Source: Hyalangium ruber (GTDB taxonomy: Bacteria > Myxococcota > Myxococcia > Myxococcales > Myxococcaceae). Taken from it: a DNA stretch of 64,000 nt. Below, in pieces: positions 15,667-24,191 of the stretch. Location of the stretch: contig NZ_JAXIVS010000002.1 of the NCBI RefSeq assembly GCF_034259325.1, forward strand, positions 310,001 to 374,000, given 5' to 3'. The notes below the pieces were generated by a model, which saw only the letters and a list, made by a program, of their open reading frames with translations, was not told the DNA's origin and did no database searches. Position numbers and translations under genes: made by a program. Positions within the stretch are counted from its first letter, which is position 1. Every line of letters starts with the position of its first letter.

Positions 15667-18552
15667 ATGACATCGCTTCGCCCCGGTCTGCTCATCCTGT
15701 CGCTGCTGCTTGCTCCCTGCCTCGCGCTGGCCAACAACACCGCGGATGAGGCGGATGTCGCCTTCGAGCTGGGCAACGAGGCCTACGCCAAGGGCAACTA
15801 CAACGAGGCCCTGCGCTCCTACTTCAACAGCTACCGCCTGGTGCCCAACCGCAACGTCCTCTTCAACATCGCCCGCTGCTACGAGGCCCAGAACCGCTTC
15901 AACGAGGCCTACCGCTACTACAACGACCTGGCCAGCGAGGCGCTGCCGGACGAGGACGCTGTCGAGATTCGCCGCTCGCTGGAGCGGCTCCGCCCCAAGG
16001 TCGCCCTCGTCCGCGTCACCACCACCCCCGAGGGCGCCGAGGTCTACATCGACCGCATCGACCTGGGCAGCCGAGGACGCTCGCCCCAGACGCTCGCGCT
16101 GTCGCCCGGCCGCCACAAAGTCATGGTGAAGAAGCAGGGCTACCGCCCCGCCGAGGCCAGCGTCACCTTGTCTCGCGGCAAATCCATGCCGCAGGACTTC
16201 GACTTGACCCTCATCACCGGCACCGTGGAGCTCACGGGAACCCCCGCCGGCGCCGAAGTGCGCACCTCCCCGGATGGGCCCGTCCTGGCCCAGGTGCCTG
16301 GAAAACTCGCCCTGACTCCTGGCCAGCACGTGCTCCACGTACGCGCCCCTGGCCACGCCACCGCGCAGCTCGTGGTGGAGGTGCCCGCCGATGGCAGCGT
16401 CAACGCCCAGGTGGCGCTCGGGCCCCAGGCCAGGCCCACCGGCCGCCTCGTCGTCACCGCCAACCGCGACAACGCCTCCGTGCGCGTGGACGGCAAGCCC
16501 GCTGGCTTCACCCCCACCGTCGTCACCCTCCCCGAGGGCGACCACGTCCTCGAGGTGGAAAGCCTCGAGGTGCGCCCCCTGCGCCGCACGGTGAAGGTGG
16601 TGGCCGAGCAGGAAGTCAAAGTCCACGCCGAGCTGCGTTATGTCCCTCCGCCCGTGCGCGCCGCGTCCAAGGGCCTGACGGCCGTGGACGAGGCCCCCGC
16701 CTCCACCACCGTGCTTACCCAGGAGGAGCTGCGCTCCTTCGGCTGGCGGACGCTCGCCGAGGCGCTATCCGGCGTGCGCGGCTTCTTCCTCTCCGATGAC
16801 CGCAACTACACGTACGTGGGCGTGCGCGGCTTCTCCCCGCCGGGAGATCTCAACAACCGCATCCTCATCCTCTGGGATGGCCACTCGATGAATGACGTGT
16901 GGGCCGGCCAGGGTTACGCGGCGCATGATCTCTCCGTGGACCTGGAGGAAGTCGAACGCATCGAGGTGGTGCGCGGCCCTGGCAGCGCGCTGTATGGCAC
17001 CGGCGCCTTCTTCGCCGTCATCAACGTGGTGCCTCGCGACTCACTGGGCACCCAGCGGAATGTGGAGGTGACGGGCACGGTGGGCGCGCTGGGGGCCGCG
17101 GGCATCCACGCCGCCGGCGCGTGGGAGGACGGCGAGGACCGCTCCGTGCTGGTGTCGCTCGCGACGATGCATGCCTCGGGCGCCGACATCACCCTGCTGG
17201 GGGCCGCCGCGCCAGGAGAAGAGGACACCTTGGTGCAGGGCCTGGACGGCGAGCGCGCCATCGGCGGCTCCCTGCGCGCGCGCTTCGGCCACCTCACGCT
17301 CATGGCCCAGCTCCACAGCCGCGTGAAGGAGATCCCCACCGGCCCGTTCGACACCGTCGTCAACGTCCAGGGCACCCAGGTGCAGGACGTGCGCGGCTTC
17401 GCCGAGGCGCGCTACGAGCGCCCCCTCAACGAGCGCGTCAGCCTCTCGCTGCGCGGCGCCTTCGACCTGAGCCGCTACCGGGGCTATTGGATGTACGAGG
17501 AGGACGGAAGCGACACGCTGCGCCGAGACACCGACGCCGGCCGGGCCGACTGGCTCTCGGCCGAGGCGCGCGTGCTGCTCTCTCTCACCGAGACCAACCG
17601 CCTCACGGTGGGCCTGGAGGGCCAGGGCCAGGTCCGCGTGGAGCAGGAGAGCTTCGGCGGAGGCGGAGAGCCGCTGCCCACCAAGACGCGCACGCTGCTG
17701 TCGCTCTACCTGATGGACGAGTGGCGCCTCCACCCGAAGGTGAGCGTGTCCGCCGGCCTGCGCGTGGACAAGTACCTGGACCTGGACGCGCTGCCCATCA
17801 CCCCGCGCCTGGCCGTCATCGGGCGACCGTATTCCAACGGCCTGACCAAGCTCGTCGCCGGCCGCGCCTTCCGCGCGCCCACAGTCTACGAGCTGTTCTA
17901 CGACGACCGACTCCTCACCCAGCGCCCCGCGGAGGAGCTGGACCCGGAGACCATCTCCACCTTCGAGCTGGAGCACTCGCACGACCTGACGGACGAGCTG
18001 CGCTTCACCGTCGCCGGCTACCACAACCGCATCTCCAACCTCATCACCCTGGAGGTCGACGAGCTGGCCACGCCCATGTGCGGCACGCCGCAGGGCAGCG
18101 TGCAATGCATCGTCTTCAAGAACAGCCGCAACGAGACGCTCGCCTGGGGCGCCGAGGCGGGCGTTCATTGGCAGCCCGGACGCTACCTGCTGGTGGACCT
18201 GAGCTACTCCTACGTCAGCCTGCGCCACGCCTCGGACGAGGTGAAGGCCGCCCGGCCCGCCCACCTCATCTCCGGGCGCGCGCTGCTGCCGCTGGGAGAT
18301 GGCCAGGTGCGCCTGGCCTCCCAGGCCACCTACCAGAGCGCTCGCGGCGCCGGCGTCGGCGGACCCGAGAACGGCGAGGCGGTGCTGCTGAGCCTCGGCG
18401 TCTCGGGAGAGCTCTCCCGCTTCCACTACTTCGCCGGCGTGCAGAACCTGCTCGATGAGCGCTACGTGCTGCCCGTGAGCGCGGAGACCTCCAAGGCCGC
18501 GGTGCCGCAGTACGGCCGCACCTTCACGTTGCAGCTCTCGGGCTCCTACTGA
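15667..18552 (+). CDS. TonB-dependent receptor with N-terminal TPR and PEGA domains
   Basis: 961 residues. A signal peptide (residues 1-22) is followed by a TPR-like helical region (31-95, ELGNEAYAKGNYNEALRSY) and three PEGA-type beta-sandwiches at about 115-180, 185-250 and 257-322 (VTTTPEGAEVYIDRIDLG; VTANRDNASVRVDGKPAG). A TonB receptor plug follows (342-455) with VLTQEELRSFGWRTLAEAL, VGVRGF and VEVVRGPGSALYG-like readings, and then a beta-barrel to the C-terminal aromatic residue (GSY). It should act in the outer membrane as a TonB-gated importer, with the extra domains in the periplasm, where PEGA modules may touch peptidoglycan or partner proteins. The start is placed at the ATG that begins the signal peptide. 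The Nudix gene follows with no gap. The ligand is unknown. Confidence 0.87.
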   Translation: MTSLRPGLLILSLLLAPCLALANNTADEADVAFELGNEAYAKGNYNEALRSYFNSYRLVPNRNVLFNIARCYEAQNRFNEAYRYYNDLASEALPDEDAVEIRRSLERLRPKVALVRVTTTPEGAEVYIDRIDLGSRGRSPQTLALSPGRHKVMVKKQGYRPAEASVTLSRGKSMPQDFDLTLITGTVELTGTPAGAEVRTSPDGPVLAQVPGKLALTPGQHVLHVRAPGHATAQLVVEVPADGSVNAQVALGPQARPTGRLVVTANRDNASVRVDGKPAGFTPTVVTLPEGDHVLEVESLEVRPLRRTVKVVAEQEVKVHAELRYVPPPVRAASKGLTAVDEAPASTTVLTQEELRSFGWRTLAEALSGVRGFFLSDDRNYTYVGVRGFSPPGDLNNRILILWDGHSMNDVWAGQGYAAHDLSVDLEEVERIEVVRGPGSALYGTGAFFAVINVVPRDSLGTQRNVEVTGTVGALGAAGIHAAGAWEDGEDRSVLVSLATMHASGADITLLGAAAPGEEDTLVQGLDGERAIGGSLRARFGHLTLMAQLHSRVKEIPTGPFDTVVNVQGTQVQDVRGFAEARYERPLNERVSLSLRGAFDLSRYRGYWMYEEDGSDTLRRDTDAGRADWLSAEARVLLSLTETNRLTVGLEGQGQVRVEQESFGGGGEPLPTKTRTLLSLYLMDEWRLHPKVSVSAGLRVDKYLDLDALPITPRLAVIGRPYSNGLTKLVAGRAFRAPTVYELFYDDRLLTQRPAEELDPETISTFELEHSHDLTDELRFTVAGYHNRISNLITLEVDELATPMCGTPQGSVQCIVFKNSRNETLAWGAEAGVHWQPGRYLLVDLSYSYVSLRHASDEVKAARPAHLISGRALLPLGDGQVRLASQATYQSARGAGVGGPENGEAVLLSLGVSGELSRFHYFAGVQNLLDERYVLPVSAETSKAAVPQYGRTFTLQLSGSY

Positions 18553-19062
18553 ATGCGGCCCGAGACCGACAACCGCTCCGCGGCGCGCCAGGTGACCGAC
18601 GCCCTCACGCGCGTGGCCTACCGGGGCGCCTACTCGCTGGCCATGGCGTACTGGTTCGTGCGCCGCCCGGCCACCCAGGGTGTCTTCGTCGCCGTGTGGT
18701 GCGGCCAACGGGTGCTGCTCCTGCAGAACTCCTACAAGCGCCTCTTCAGCATGCCCGGCGGCGGAGCCCACCCGGGCGAGTCCCACGTGCAGACCGGCAC
18801 GCGCGAGCTCCGCGAGGAGGTGGGCCTCTCCGTGGAGGCCGCCTCCCTGCGCCCCGCCTTCGACGTAGAAGACCGGGGAGAGTTCAAGCGCGACCACGTC
18901 TACTTCCTGGAGCTGGAGGTGAAGCACGAGCCTCCGCTCTCCATCGACCACCGCGAGGTGGTGTGGGCCGACTTCATCGACCTGGAGGCCGCGCTCCGGC
19001 TGCCCCTGGCCCCCACCCTCCGTGCCTACCTCACCCACCGCCTCGAACAGACCCATGGATGA
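18553..19062 (+). CDS. Nudix hydrolase
   Basis: 169 residues. The Nudix box is complete: G-G-G-A-H-P-G-E, seven residues, then RELREEVGL, fitting GX5EX7REUXEEXGU. Roughly 45 residues of amphipathic helix precede the Nudix fold (SLAMAYWFVRRPATQGVFVAVW), a layout common in Nudix genes placed beside polysaccharide genes. Its ATG directly follows the receptor's TGA, so the two are translationally coupled, and it overlaps the next gene by eight bases. It probably hydrolyses a nucleoside diphosphate derivative; the substrate is unknown. Confidence 0.85.
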   Translation: MRPETDNRSAARQVTDALTRVAYRGAYSLAMAYWFVRRPATQGVFVAVWCGQRVLLLQNSYKRLFSMPGGGAHPGESHVQTGTRELREEVGLSVEAASLRPAFDVEDRGEFKRDHVYFLELEVKHEPPLSIDHREVVWADFIDLEAALRLPLAPTLRAYLTHRLEQTHG

Positions 19063-19507
19063 CACCGAGCTGCTCTTCATCCACCCCGAGCACCCCCTCT
19101 ATCCCGAGGAGCTGGAGCTGCGCTTCCGCGTGCTGCGCGAGCCGCTCGGCTTCCCGCGCTCCGCGGTGGCCTTCCCCTTCGAGGCCAACAGCCTCCACCT
19201 CGTGGCGCGCCAGTCTGGCGCCGTGGTCGGCTGCGTCCTCTTCAACCCCGAGGATGCCCACGGTGGCCGCCTCTTCCAGATGGCCGTCACCCCGACGCTC
19301 CAGGGCCAGGGACTGGGCGCGCGCCTCGTCACCGCCCTGGAGGCGGAGCTTCAGCGGCGAGGCTTCACACACGTACACCTCCACGCGCGCGCTCCCGTCG
19401 TCCCCTTCTACGAGCGCCTCGGCTATGCGGTCTACGGTGAGCCCTTCACCGAGGTGAACATCCCCCACCGCCATATGCGCAAGTCACTCAGGAGTGCGGA
19501 GGCATGA
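19055..19507 (+). CDS. GNAT family N-acetyltransferase
   Basis: 150 residues with the GNAT acetyl-CoA signature FQMAVTPTLQGQGLGARLV (Q-x-x-G-x-G/A loop) and a C-terminal VPFYERLGYAVYGEPF motif typical of the family. The start is the ATG inside ATGGATGA, overlapping the end of the Nudix gene; an in-frame upstream ATG would enlarge the overlap without adding family similarity. The N-terminal part resembles the ElaA/YjcF-like subgroup (LELRFRVLREPLGFPR). The acetyl acceptor is unknown. It sits in a tight run of coupled genes. Confidence 0.85.
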   Translation: MDDTELLFIHPEHPLYPEELELRFRVLREPLGFPRSAVAFPFEANSLHLVARQSGAVVGCVLFNPEDAHGGRLFQMAVTPTLQGQGLGARLVTALEAELQRRGFTHVHLHARAPVVPFYERLGYAVYGEPFTEVNIPHRHMRKSLRSAEA

Positions 19508-20295
19508 CGGCTACTTCCCCGGACCGCACGCTGGCCCAGCGCACCCAGGACTTCCTGGCGCTGCACGAGCGCATCCAGAGCATCGATGACGAGCCCGCGG
19601 CGCAGGCGCTCCTCGAGGCGCTGCAGCGCCCTTCGCGCCCGTACATCGTCTCCTTCGTCAACGCGCACGCCGCCAACCTGGGGTGGAACACGCCCTCCAT
19701 GCTGGAGAGCCTGCTGCGCTCGGACCTGCTGCTGCGCGACGGCATCGGCGTCAAGCTGGGCATGAAGGCCTTCGGCCGTGAGCCGGGCCTGAACATGAAC
19801 GGCACGGACTTCATCCCCAAGATTGCCCGCGCCTACCAAGGTCGACGCGCTGCGTTGTTCGGCACCCGCTCACCCTGGCTCGACACCGCCCGCCAGAAGC
19901 TGGAGGCCGAGGGCCTCGTGGTGGTGGCCTGCCATGATGGTTTCTCACCGCCCGAGAAATACCTGGAGCTGGCCGCCGAGACGAAGCCGGAGCTCATCCT
20001 GCTCGCCATGGGCATGCCCAAGCAGGAGGACATCGCGGTGAAGCTGCGGGAGCGGCTCTCCCACCCGGTGCTCATCGTCAACGGGGGTGCCATCCTGGAC
20101 TTCCTGGGGGGCAAGGTGACGCGCGCCCCCGAGCTCATGCGCAACACGGGCCTGGAGTGGGTGTACCGCCTTTACCTGGAGCCCAAGCGCCTGGCCAGCC
20201 GCTATCTGCTCGGCATCCCGGTGTTCTTTTCCCATGTGGCGGTCACTCGCCTGGCTGGTCCACGAGCCTCCGAGGGTGGCGAGAAGTCTCCGTGA
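19504..20295 (+). CDS. WecG/TagA/CpsF family glycosyltransferase (GT26)
   Basis: 263 residues. Family marks are NAHAANLGWNTPSM, LLLRDGIGVKLGMK, LNMNGTDFIPKI with the catalytic Thr/Asp region, LLAMGMPKQED and a C-terminal NTGLEWVYRLYLEPKRL. Members transfer a sugar (often ManNAc or its uronic acid) onto a polyprenyl-linked acceptor at the inner membrane face. ATGA overlap couples it to the GNAT gene. The M. xanthus EPS locus has an enzyme of this family (EpsA), and an EPS operon converges on this gene group here, so a role in the same polysaccharide is plausible but inferred. Confidence 0.88.
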   Translation: MTATSPDRTLAQRTQDFLALHERIQSIDDEPAAQALLEALQRPSRPYIVSFVNAHAANLGWNTPSMLESLLRSDLLLRDGIGVKLGMKAFGREPGLNMNGTDFIPKIARAYQGRRAALFGTRSPWLDTARQKLEAEGLVVVACHDGFSPPEKYLELAAETKPELILLAMGMPKQEDIAVKLRERLSHPVLIVNGGAILDFLGGKVTRAPELMRNTGLEWVYRLYLEPKRLASRYLLGIPVFFSHVAVTRLAGPRASEGGEKSP

Positions 20296-20318
20296 CTCTG
20301 TGAGAATATCGGCCGGGC

Positions 20319-20361
20319 GACACCCTCACCCCCGTCCTCTCCCCGCTGGGAGAGGGGTGTC
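20319..20361. repeat. Intergenic hairpin repeat, copy 1
   Basis: CCTCTCCC / GGGAGAGG with a 4-base loop, flanked by an outer GACACC / GGTGTC pair and preceded by CCCTCACCCCCG. A second copy with the same CCCTCACCC...CTCTCCC...GGGAGAGGG plan lies at 54373-54406. This is a dispersed intergenic repeat of the kind common in high-GC proteobacteria-like genomes. Confidence 0.55.
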
Positions 20362-20410
20362 ACGCGGGCCTCTTGTGGCCCGAGGGAAATTACGCGTTCC
20401 TGGCACCCGA

Positions 20411-21535
20411 ATGGATACCGCTCGCGCTCACCAGGAGTTCCAGCGCACCCGCTTCTTCCCTGGGCTCGATGGGCTGCGCTGCCTGAGCATCGTGCTCGTG
20501 GTGGCCTACCACGTCTCCGGCATGCACTCGGGCTTCCTCGGCCGGGGCTACCTGGGCGTCGCCCTCTTCTTCGCCATCAGCGGCTTCCTCATCACCACGC
20601 TGCTGCTGCGTGAGCAGGACTCGCACGGGCAGATCTCCCTGGGCCGCTTCTACGCCCGGCGCTCGCTGCGCATCTTCCCGCTCTATTACGCGGTGCTCGG
20701 CATCTACGTGGTGCTGGTGCTCTTCACCGAGAAGGGAGTGCAGGAGAAGACCGAGTTCTTCACCAACCTGCCGGCCTTCCTCACGTACACCTCCAACTGG
20801 TTCGTCCCGTTGGTGCCCGACAAGCGCATCATCTTCTACTTCGCCTGGTCGCTCGCCACCGAGGAGCAGTTCTACCTGCTGTGGCCCGGCGTCATGCGCA
20901 TGGCCCGCCGGGGCGGTGCCGTAGTCTTCATGGCGGGGCTGCTCGCCATCTCGCTGTGGGCGCCCTGGGCCGTGGAGACGGGGCGGCTCGATGACTCACT
21001 GTTGTGGGTGCGCATCCTCGCCAGCTTCGCCCCACCCATCTGCATGGGGTGCCTGGCGGCCTACGCGGTCCACACGCGCCAGGGCTTCGCGTGGGTGTAC
21101 CGCGTGCTCGGCCACACGTGGGTGCCGCCGGCGGCGCTGGCCCTGGTGCTGGCCGCCGTGGCGACGGACGGCGTGCCCTTCGGGCTCACCTCGCTGCTGA
21201 TGACGGCGCTGGTCGTCTCCTGCTGCATCAGCACCAAGCACCCGCTCATGCCGGTGCTCACCTTCTCGTGGATCCGCTACGTGGGCACGGTCAGCTACGG
21301 CGTGTACCTGCTGCACATGCTCGCCCTGAACCTGGTGCGGCGGCTGGTGCCTGGGCAGGGCATGGCCGTCTACCTGCCGCTGACGCTGGGGCTCAGCGTG
21401 CTGCTGGCGGGCCTGAGCTACCGCTACTTCGAGAGCTGGTTCCTGCGCCTCAAGGACCGCCTGGGCGCCGGCCCCGCACCTGCCCCCCGGGAGTCCCCGT
21501 CCCCGGCGGCTCCAGCATCAAGTCCAGCACCGTGA
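20411..21535 (+). CDS. Membrane acyltransferase (acyltransferase family 3, OafA/YrhL type)
   Basis: About 374 residues with around ten transmembrane helices. The N-terminus has the family pattern FFPGLDGLRCLSIVLVVAYH, whose His is essential in relatives, followed by GYLGVALFFAISGFLIT and FYARRSLRIFPLYYAVL. The C-terminal helices include YVGTVSYGVYLLHM. Members O-acylate (usually O-acetylate) sugars of exported polysaccharides. ATG at 20411 begins the conserved region; the frame is open to 20234 but runs through the repeat and an overlap with the glycosyltransferase gene. Its 3' end overlaps the convergent GH44 gene by 86 bases, encoding a Pro/Ala-rich tail. It probably modifies the EPS made by the neighbouring operon. 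Confidence 0.87.
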   Translation: MDTARAHQEFQRTRFFPGLDGLRCLSIVLVVAYHVSGMHSGFLGRGYLGVALFFAISGFLITTLLLREQDSHGQISLGRFYARRSLRIFPLYYAVLGIYVVLVLFTEKGVQEKTEFFTNLPAFLTYTSNWFVPLVPDKRIIFYFAWSLATEEQFYLLWPGVMRMARRGGAVVFMAGLLAISLWAPWAVETGRLDDSLLWVRILASFAPPICMGCLAAYAVHTRQGFAWVYRVLGHTWVPPAALALVLAAVATDGVPFGLTSLLMTALVVSCCISTKHPLMPVLTFSWIRYVGTVSYGVYLLHMLALNLVRRLVPGQGMAVYLPLTLGLSVLLAGLSYRYFESWFLRLKDRLGAGPAPAPRESPSPAAPASSPAP

Positions 21536-24191
21536 TGGAGTAGGGCGGCAGCCGCGCATCCATGGCCGCCGCGCTCAACCGGGGCGCCTTCTGCTCGCTG
21601 AAGCCCTGGGGCTCACCCGTATACGTCCACACCCGCGCGCTCTTGAGCACCCCGCAGCCCTTGAGCTCTACCCGTGCGTCGCGGGCCGTCTCCGGCTGCA
21701 GGTTGAGGGCGATGGCCACCACGTGCCGCTTGTCCTCGCTGCGCGAGGCGAACAGCGAGGTGCCCTCGGGAGCGCTCGCCGGCACATAGGTGTCCAGGAA
21801 GCGCCCGCCCTGCCCGTCGAAGTTGCGGTAGGCCCGGAAGGCCCACCAGGTGGGGCTCTTCGCCGGTGGGTAGGTGAAGTGGTAGGCCGCCGTGAGCCCA
21901 CCTTCCGCGAAGCGCCCCAGCGCCTCGGCCTGCGCCAGCCCGCCGCTCATGTGCTTCGTGGCGCCGAAGTTGTACTCGCCGATGGCCAGACCCCGCCCCG
22001 GGTAGTTCTCCGACACCATCTTCTTGAGCCGGGGGATGAGCCGCACCGGCTCGTCGATCCACGACTCGTCCTTGTAGTTCGGATCCCACAGCGCGCGCGT
22101 GGAGCGGATGCGCCGCGCCGATGCGTCCGCGTCCGTCCGCCCGCCCTCCTCGAAGCCGATGCCCTCGCCCTGCGGATAGAAATGCACGTCCACCACATCG
22201 AGGATGCGCACCCCCGTCTTCTTCTCGTGCTCGCGCAGCTTGCGCAGGTACCAGGGCAGCAACGGGATGTTGCCGTGCGCCTTGCGGTCCGCGTCCGGCG
22301 AGGCCCCCGGCGCCACGTCCGCCGCCGAGCGGAAGTAGCCCGTCCAGCCCCACTCCGTGGGCCCGGCGATGACAGCCTCGGGGTCCGCCTTCCGCACCGC
22401 GGTGCCATAGGAAATGGTGCGCTCGAGCAGCTCGTCGTAGGTGGTGGGCTCCGGGTGTACGTCCCGATGCGTCGAGTTCCACAGCATCGGCTCGTTATCG
22501 AGGAAGTACATGTGGACGCTGCGCCCGCGCGTCTTGTCCTTCTGCTGGATGGTGCGCACCCACTCGGCGATGAACTCCGGCGGGGCCGCCACGCTCGTCT
22601 GCGTGGGCATGGGTGACGGCAGCTTGCGGCCTCCGGAGGCAATGCCGTTGCCCGCCTCCGGCATCTCCGGCGCCACCTTCTCCTGCGCGCCGAGCTTCGA
22701 CACCGGGAAGCTCACCGAAGTCGTGTCCTTGGCCACCCAGCCGAGTATCGGCAGCGTGAGCGCCGACTGGAGGCCGTGGGCCCGGTTCGCCATGAGGAAC
22801 TCCTCATAGGTGAACTTCGCGTCGTCCCCCGGCGCGGTGTTGCGGTAGTACCAGTCGTTGCCCGTGTTCCACGCGTTGAGCTTCCAGTTGTAGCGGCTCG
22901 TGGGGTTGCCGCCCCAGCGGCGCACCGTGGCGCCCATGTCCCACTGGTGGCTGTCCTTGCGCTCGCGCAGGGCGTTGAAGGCGGTGCCGTAGATGAGCGG
23001 GCTGATGAAGTGGCCCGGCGCCGTGCAGTCCACCAACAGGCCCGCCGGCTGCGGCGGCCCCACCGCCACGCGCGCCCCACCCATCGACAGCGCGCCCACT
23101 ACCGCCGCGTTCGTCCCGGTGAAGCCGATCCGGTCCATCTCCACCCAGTCGTTGCCCACGCGCTTGTGCGCCCGGAAGATGACGCGGTCGAAGGGCTTCA
23201 TCCCCGGGTTGAGCTCCGCCAGCGGCACCAGCACCTGGACCCAGTCCTCCTGCCGGTTCACCACGTGCTGGGAGCCCACCCGCACCCGGGGAAACACGTT
23301 GGCGTCCTCGGAGTCGACCCGCACCTCCAGGAACTCGCCGTAGCCGGAAGGTGCGCGGTAGCGCAGCGCCAGCCCGCCAAAGGTGCCCTGCAGCGGCTCT
23401 TTGCGGCGCAGCATCCACCCGCCCAGGTCCGCCATCATCACCCGCGCCGGCCCGGGCCCCTCGACTTCTCGCTCCGTCCAGCCTCCCGCCTCCCAGCCCG
23501 CCTTGGCCCCACCCTCGTAGGCCACCTCCACCACCTCCAGCGAGCCGCTCGGCGCCTCCTCGGACATCTGCGCGCCCTGCGAGGTAAGCCCCAGCTTGTC
23601 CAGCTCCACCCAGTCGTTGCCCACGCGCTTGTGGGCCCGCAGGATGATGCGGTTGAAGGACTTCGCGTTCGGGTTCAGCTCGCTCATGGGAATGAGCAGC
23701 TGCGTCCACTCCCCGTCCTGCCCCGCCACGTGCTTGGAGGCCACCTTCACCCGGGGAAACACGTTGGCGTCCTCGGAGTCGAGCCGCACCTCCAGGAACT
23801 CGCCGAAGCCGGAAGGGGCCTTGAAGCGCATCGCCAGGGCGCCGAAAGAGCCATGCACCGACTCCTTGTGCTTGAGCATCCACCCGCCCAGGTCCGCCAT
23901 CATCACCCGCGCTGGGCCGGGGCCCTTCACCTCGCGCTCGGACCAGCCGGCGTCCTCCCAGCTTCCCTGGAAGCCACCGTCATACGCGGCCTCCTCCAGC
24001 TCCACGGTGAGGCTCGGCTTGGGCGCGGAAGTGCTCCCGGAGCCCGACGAGGGAGCGGAAGAGCGAGGCGAGTCCTGGCAGGCCACCAGCAGCGCGGCAC
24101 ACGTCGCCAGCAAGGCCGTGTACAGCCCCTGGCGCCCTGCCCAGCTTCCGGTCAGGCCCGGCGTGCGGTGCCCTCCGGCTTCGTGCCTCAT
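21450..24191 (-). CDS. GH44-family glycoside hydrolase lipoprotein with duplicated N-terminal domain
   Basis: 913 residues. A lipoprotein signal ends LLATCAALLVAC with Cys38. Two copies of a 145-residue beta-rich domain follow (60-204 and 217-360), each with GPGPARVMMADLGGWML and DSEDANVFPRV. The GH44 catalytic barrel begins near 385. Expected catalytic glutamates are Glu567 in MYFLDNEP (acid/base) and Glu739 in AIGEYNFG (nucleophile). A beta-sandwich closes the protein (HVVAIALNLQPETARDARVEL). The family cleaves beta-1,4-glucan-type chains, so this protein may trim the exported EPS. Start ATG at 24191 overlaps the preceding gene's stop (ATGA). It is last in the EPS operon; a similar glycosidase (EpsB) belongs to the M. 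xanthus EPS locus. Confidence 0.88.
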   Translation of the reverse strand: MRHEAGGHRTPGLTGSWAGRQGLYTALLATCAALLVACQDSPRSSAPSSGSGSTSAPKPSLTVELEEAAYDGGFQGSWEDAGWSEREVKGPGPARVMMADLGGWMLKHKESVHGSFGALAMRFKAPSGFGEFLEVRLDSEDANVFPRVKVASKHVAGQDGEWTQLLIPMSELNPNAKSFNRIILRAHKRVGNDWVELDKLGLTSQGAQMSEEAPSGSLEVVEVAYEGGAKAGWEAGGWTEREVEGPGPARVMMADLGGWMLRRKEPLQGTFGGLALRYRAPSGYGEFLEVRVDSEDANVFPRVRVGSQHVVNRQEDWVQVLVPLAELNPGMKPFDRVIFRAHKRVGNDWVEMDRIGFTGTNAAVVGALSMGGARVAVGPPQPAGLLVDCTAPGHFISPLIYGTAFNALRERKDSHQWDMGATVRRWGGNPTSRYNWKLNAWNTGNDWYYRNTAPGDDAKFTYEEFLMANRAHGLQSALTLPILGWVAKDTTSVSFPVSKLGAQEKVAPEMPEAGNGIASGGRKLPSPMPTQTSVAAPPEFIAEWVRTIQQKDKTRGRSVHMYFLDNEPMLWNSTHRDVHPEPTTYDELLERTISYGTAVRKADPEAVIAGPTEWGWTGYFRSAADVAPGASPDADRKAHGNIPLLPWYLRKLREHEKKTGVRILDVVDVHFYPQGEGIGFEEGGRTDADASARRIRSTRALWDPNYKDESWIDEPVRLIPRLKKMVSENYPGRGLAIGEYNFGATKHMSGGLAQAEALGRFAEGGLTAAYHFTYPPAKSPTWWAFRAYRNFDGQGGRFLDTYVPASAPEGTSLFASRSEDKRHVVAIALNLQPETARDARVELKGCGVLKSARVWTYTGEPQGFSEQKAPRLSAAAMDARLPPYSITVLDLMLEPPGTGTPGGQVRGRRPGGP
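23112..24014 (-). repeat. Tandem duplication inside the GH44 gene
   Basis: Unit 1 spans 23580-24014 and unit 2 spans 23112-23543. They encode domains of about 145 residues that align almost without gaps, including identical EDANVFPR and RAHKRVGNDWVE segments. The DNA copies are also very similar, which points to recent duplication or gene conversion. A carbohydrate-binding role is likely from position but not proved. Confidence 0.8.

Noticed and set aside
17041-19080. 679-codon minus-strand frame opposite the TonB receptor and Nudix genes
   Set aside because: Val/Gly/His-rich antisense reading with no motif; crosses two real genes.
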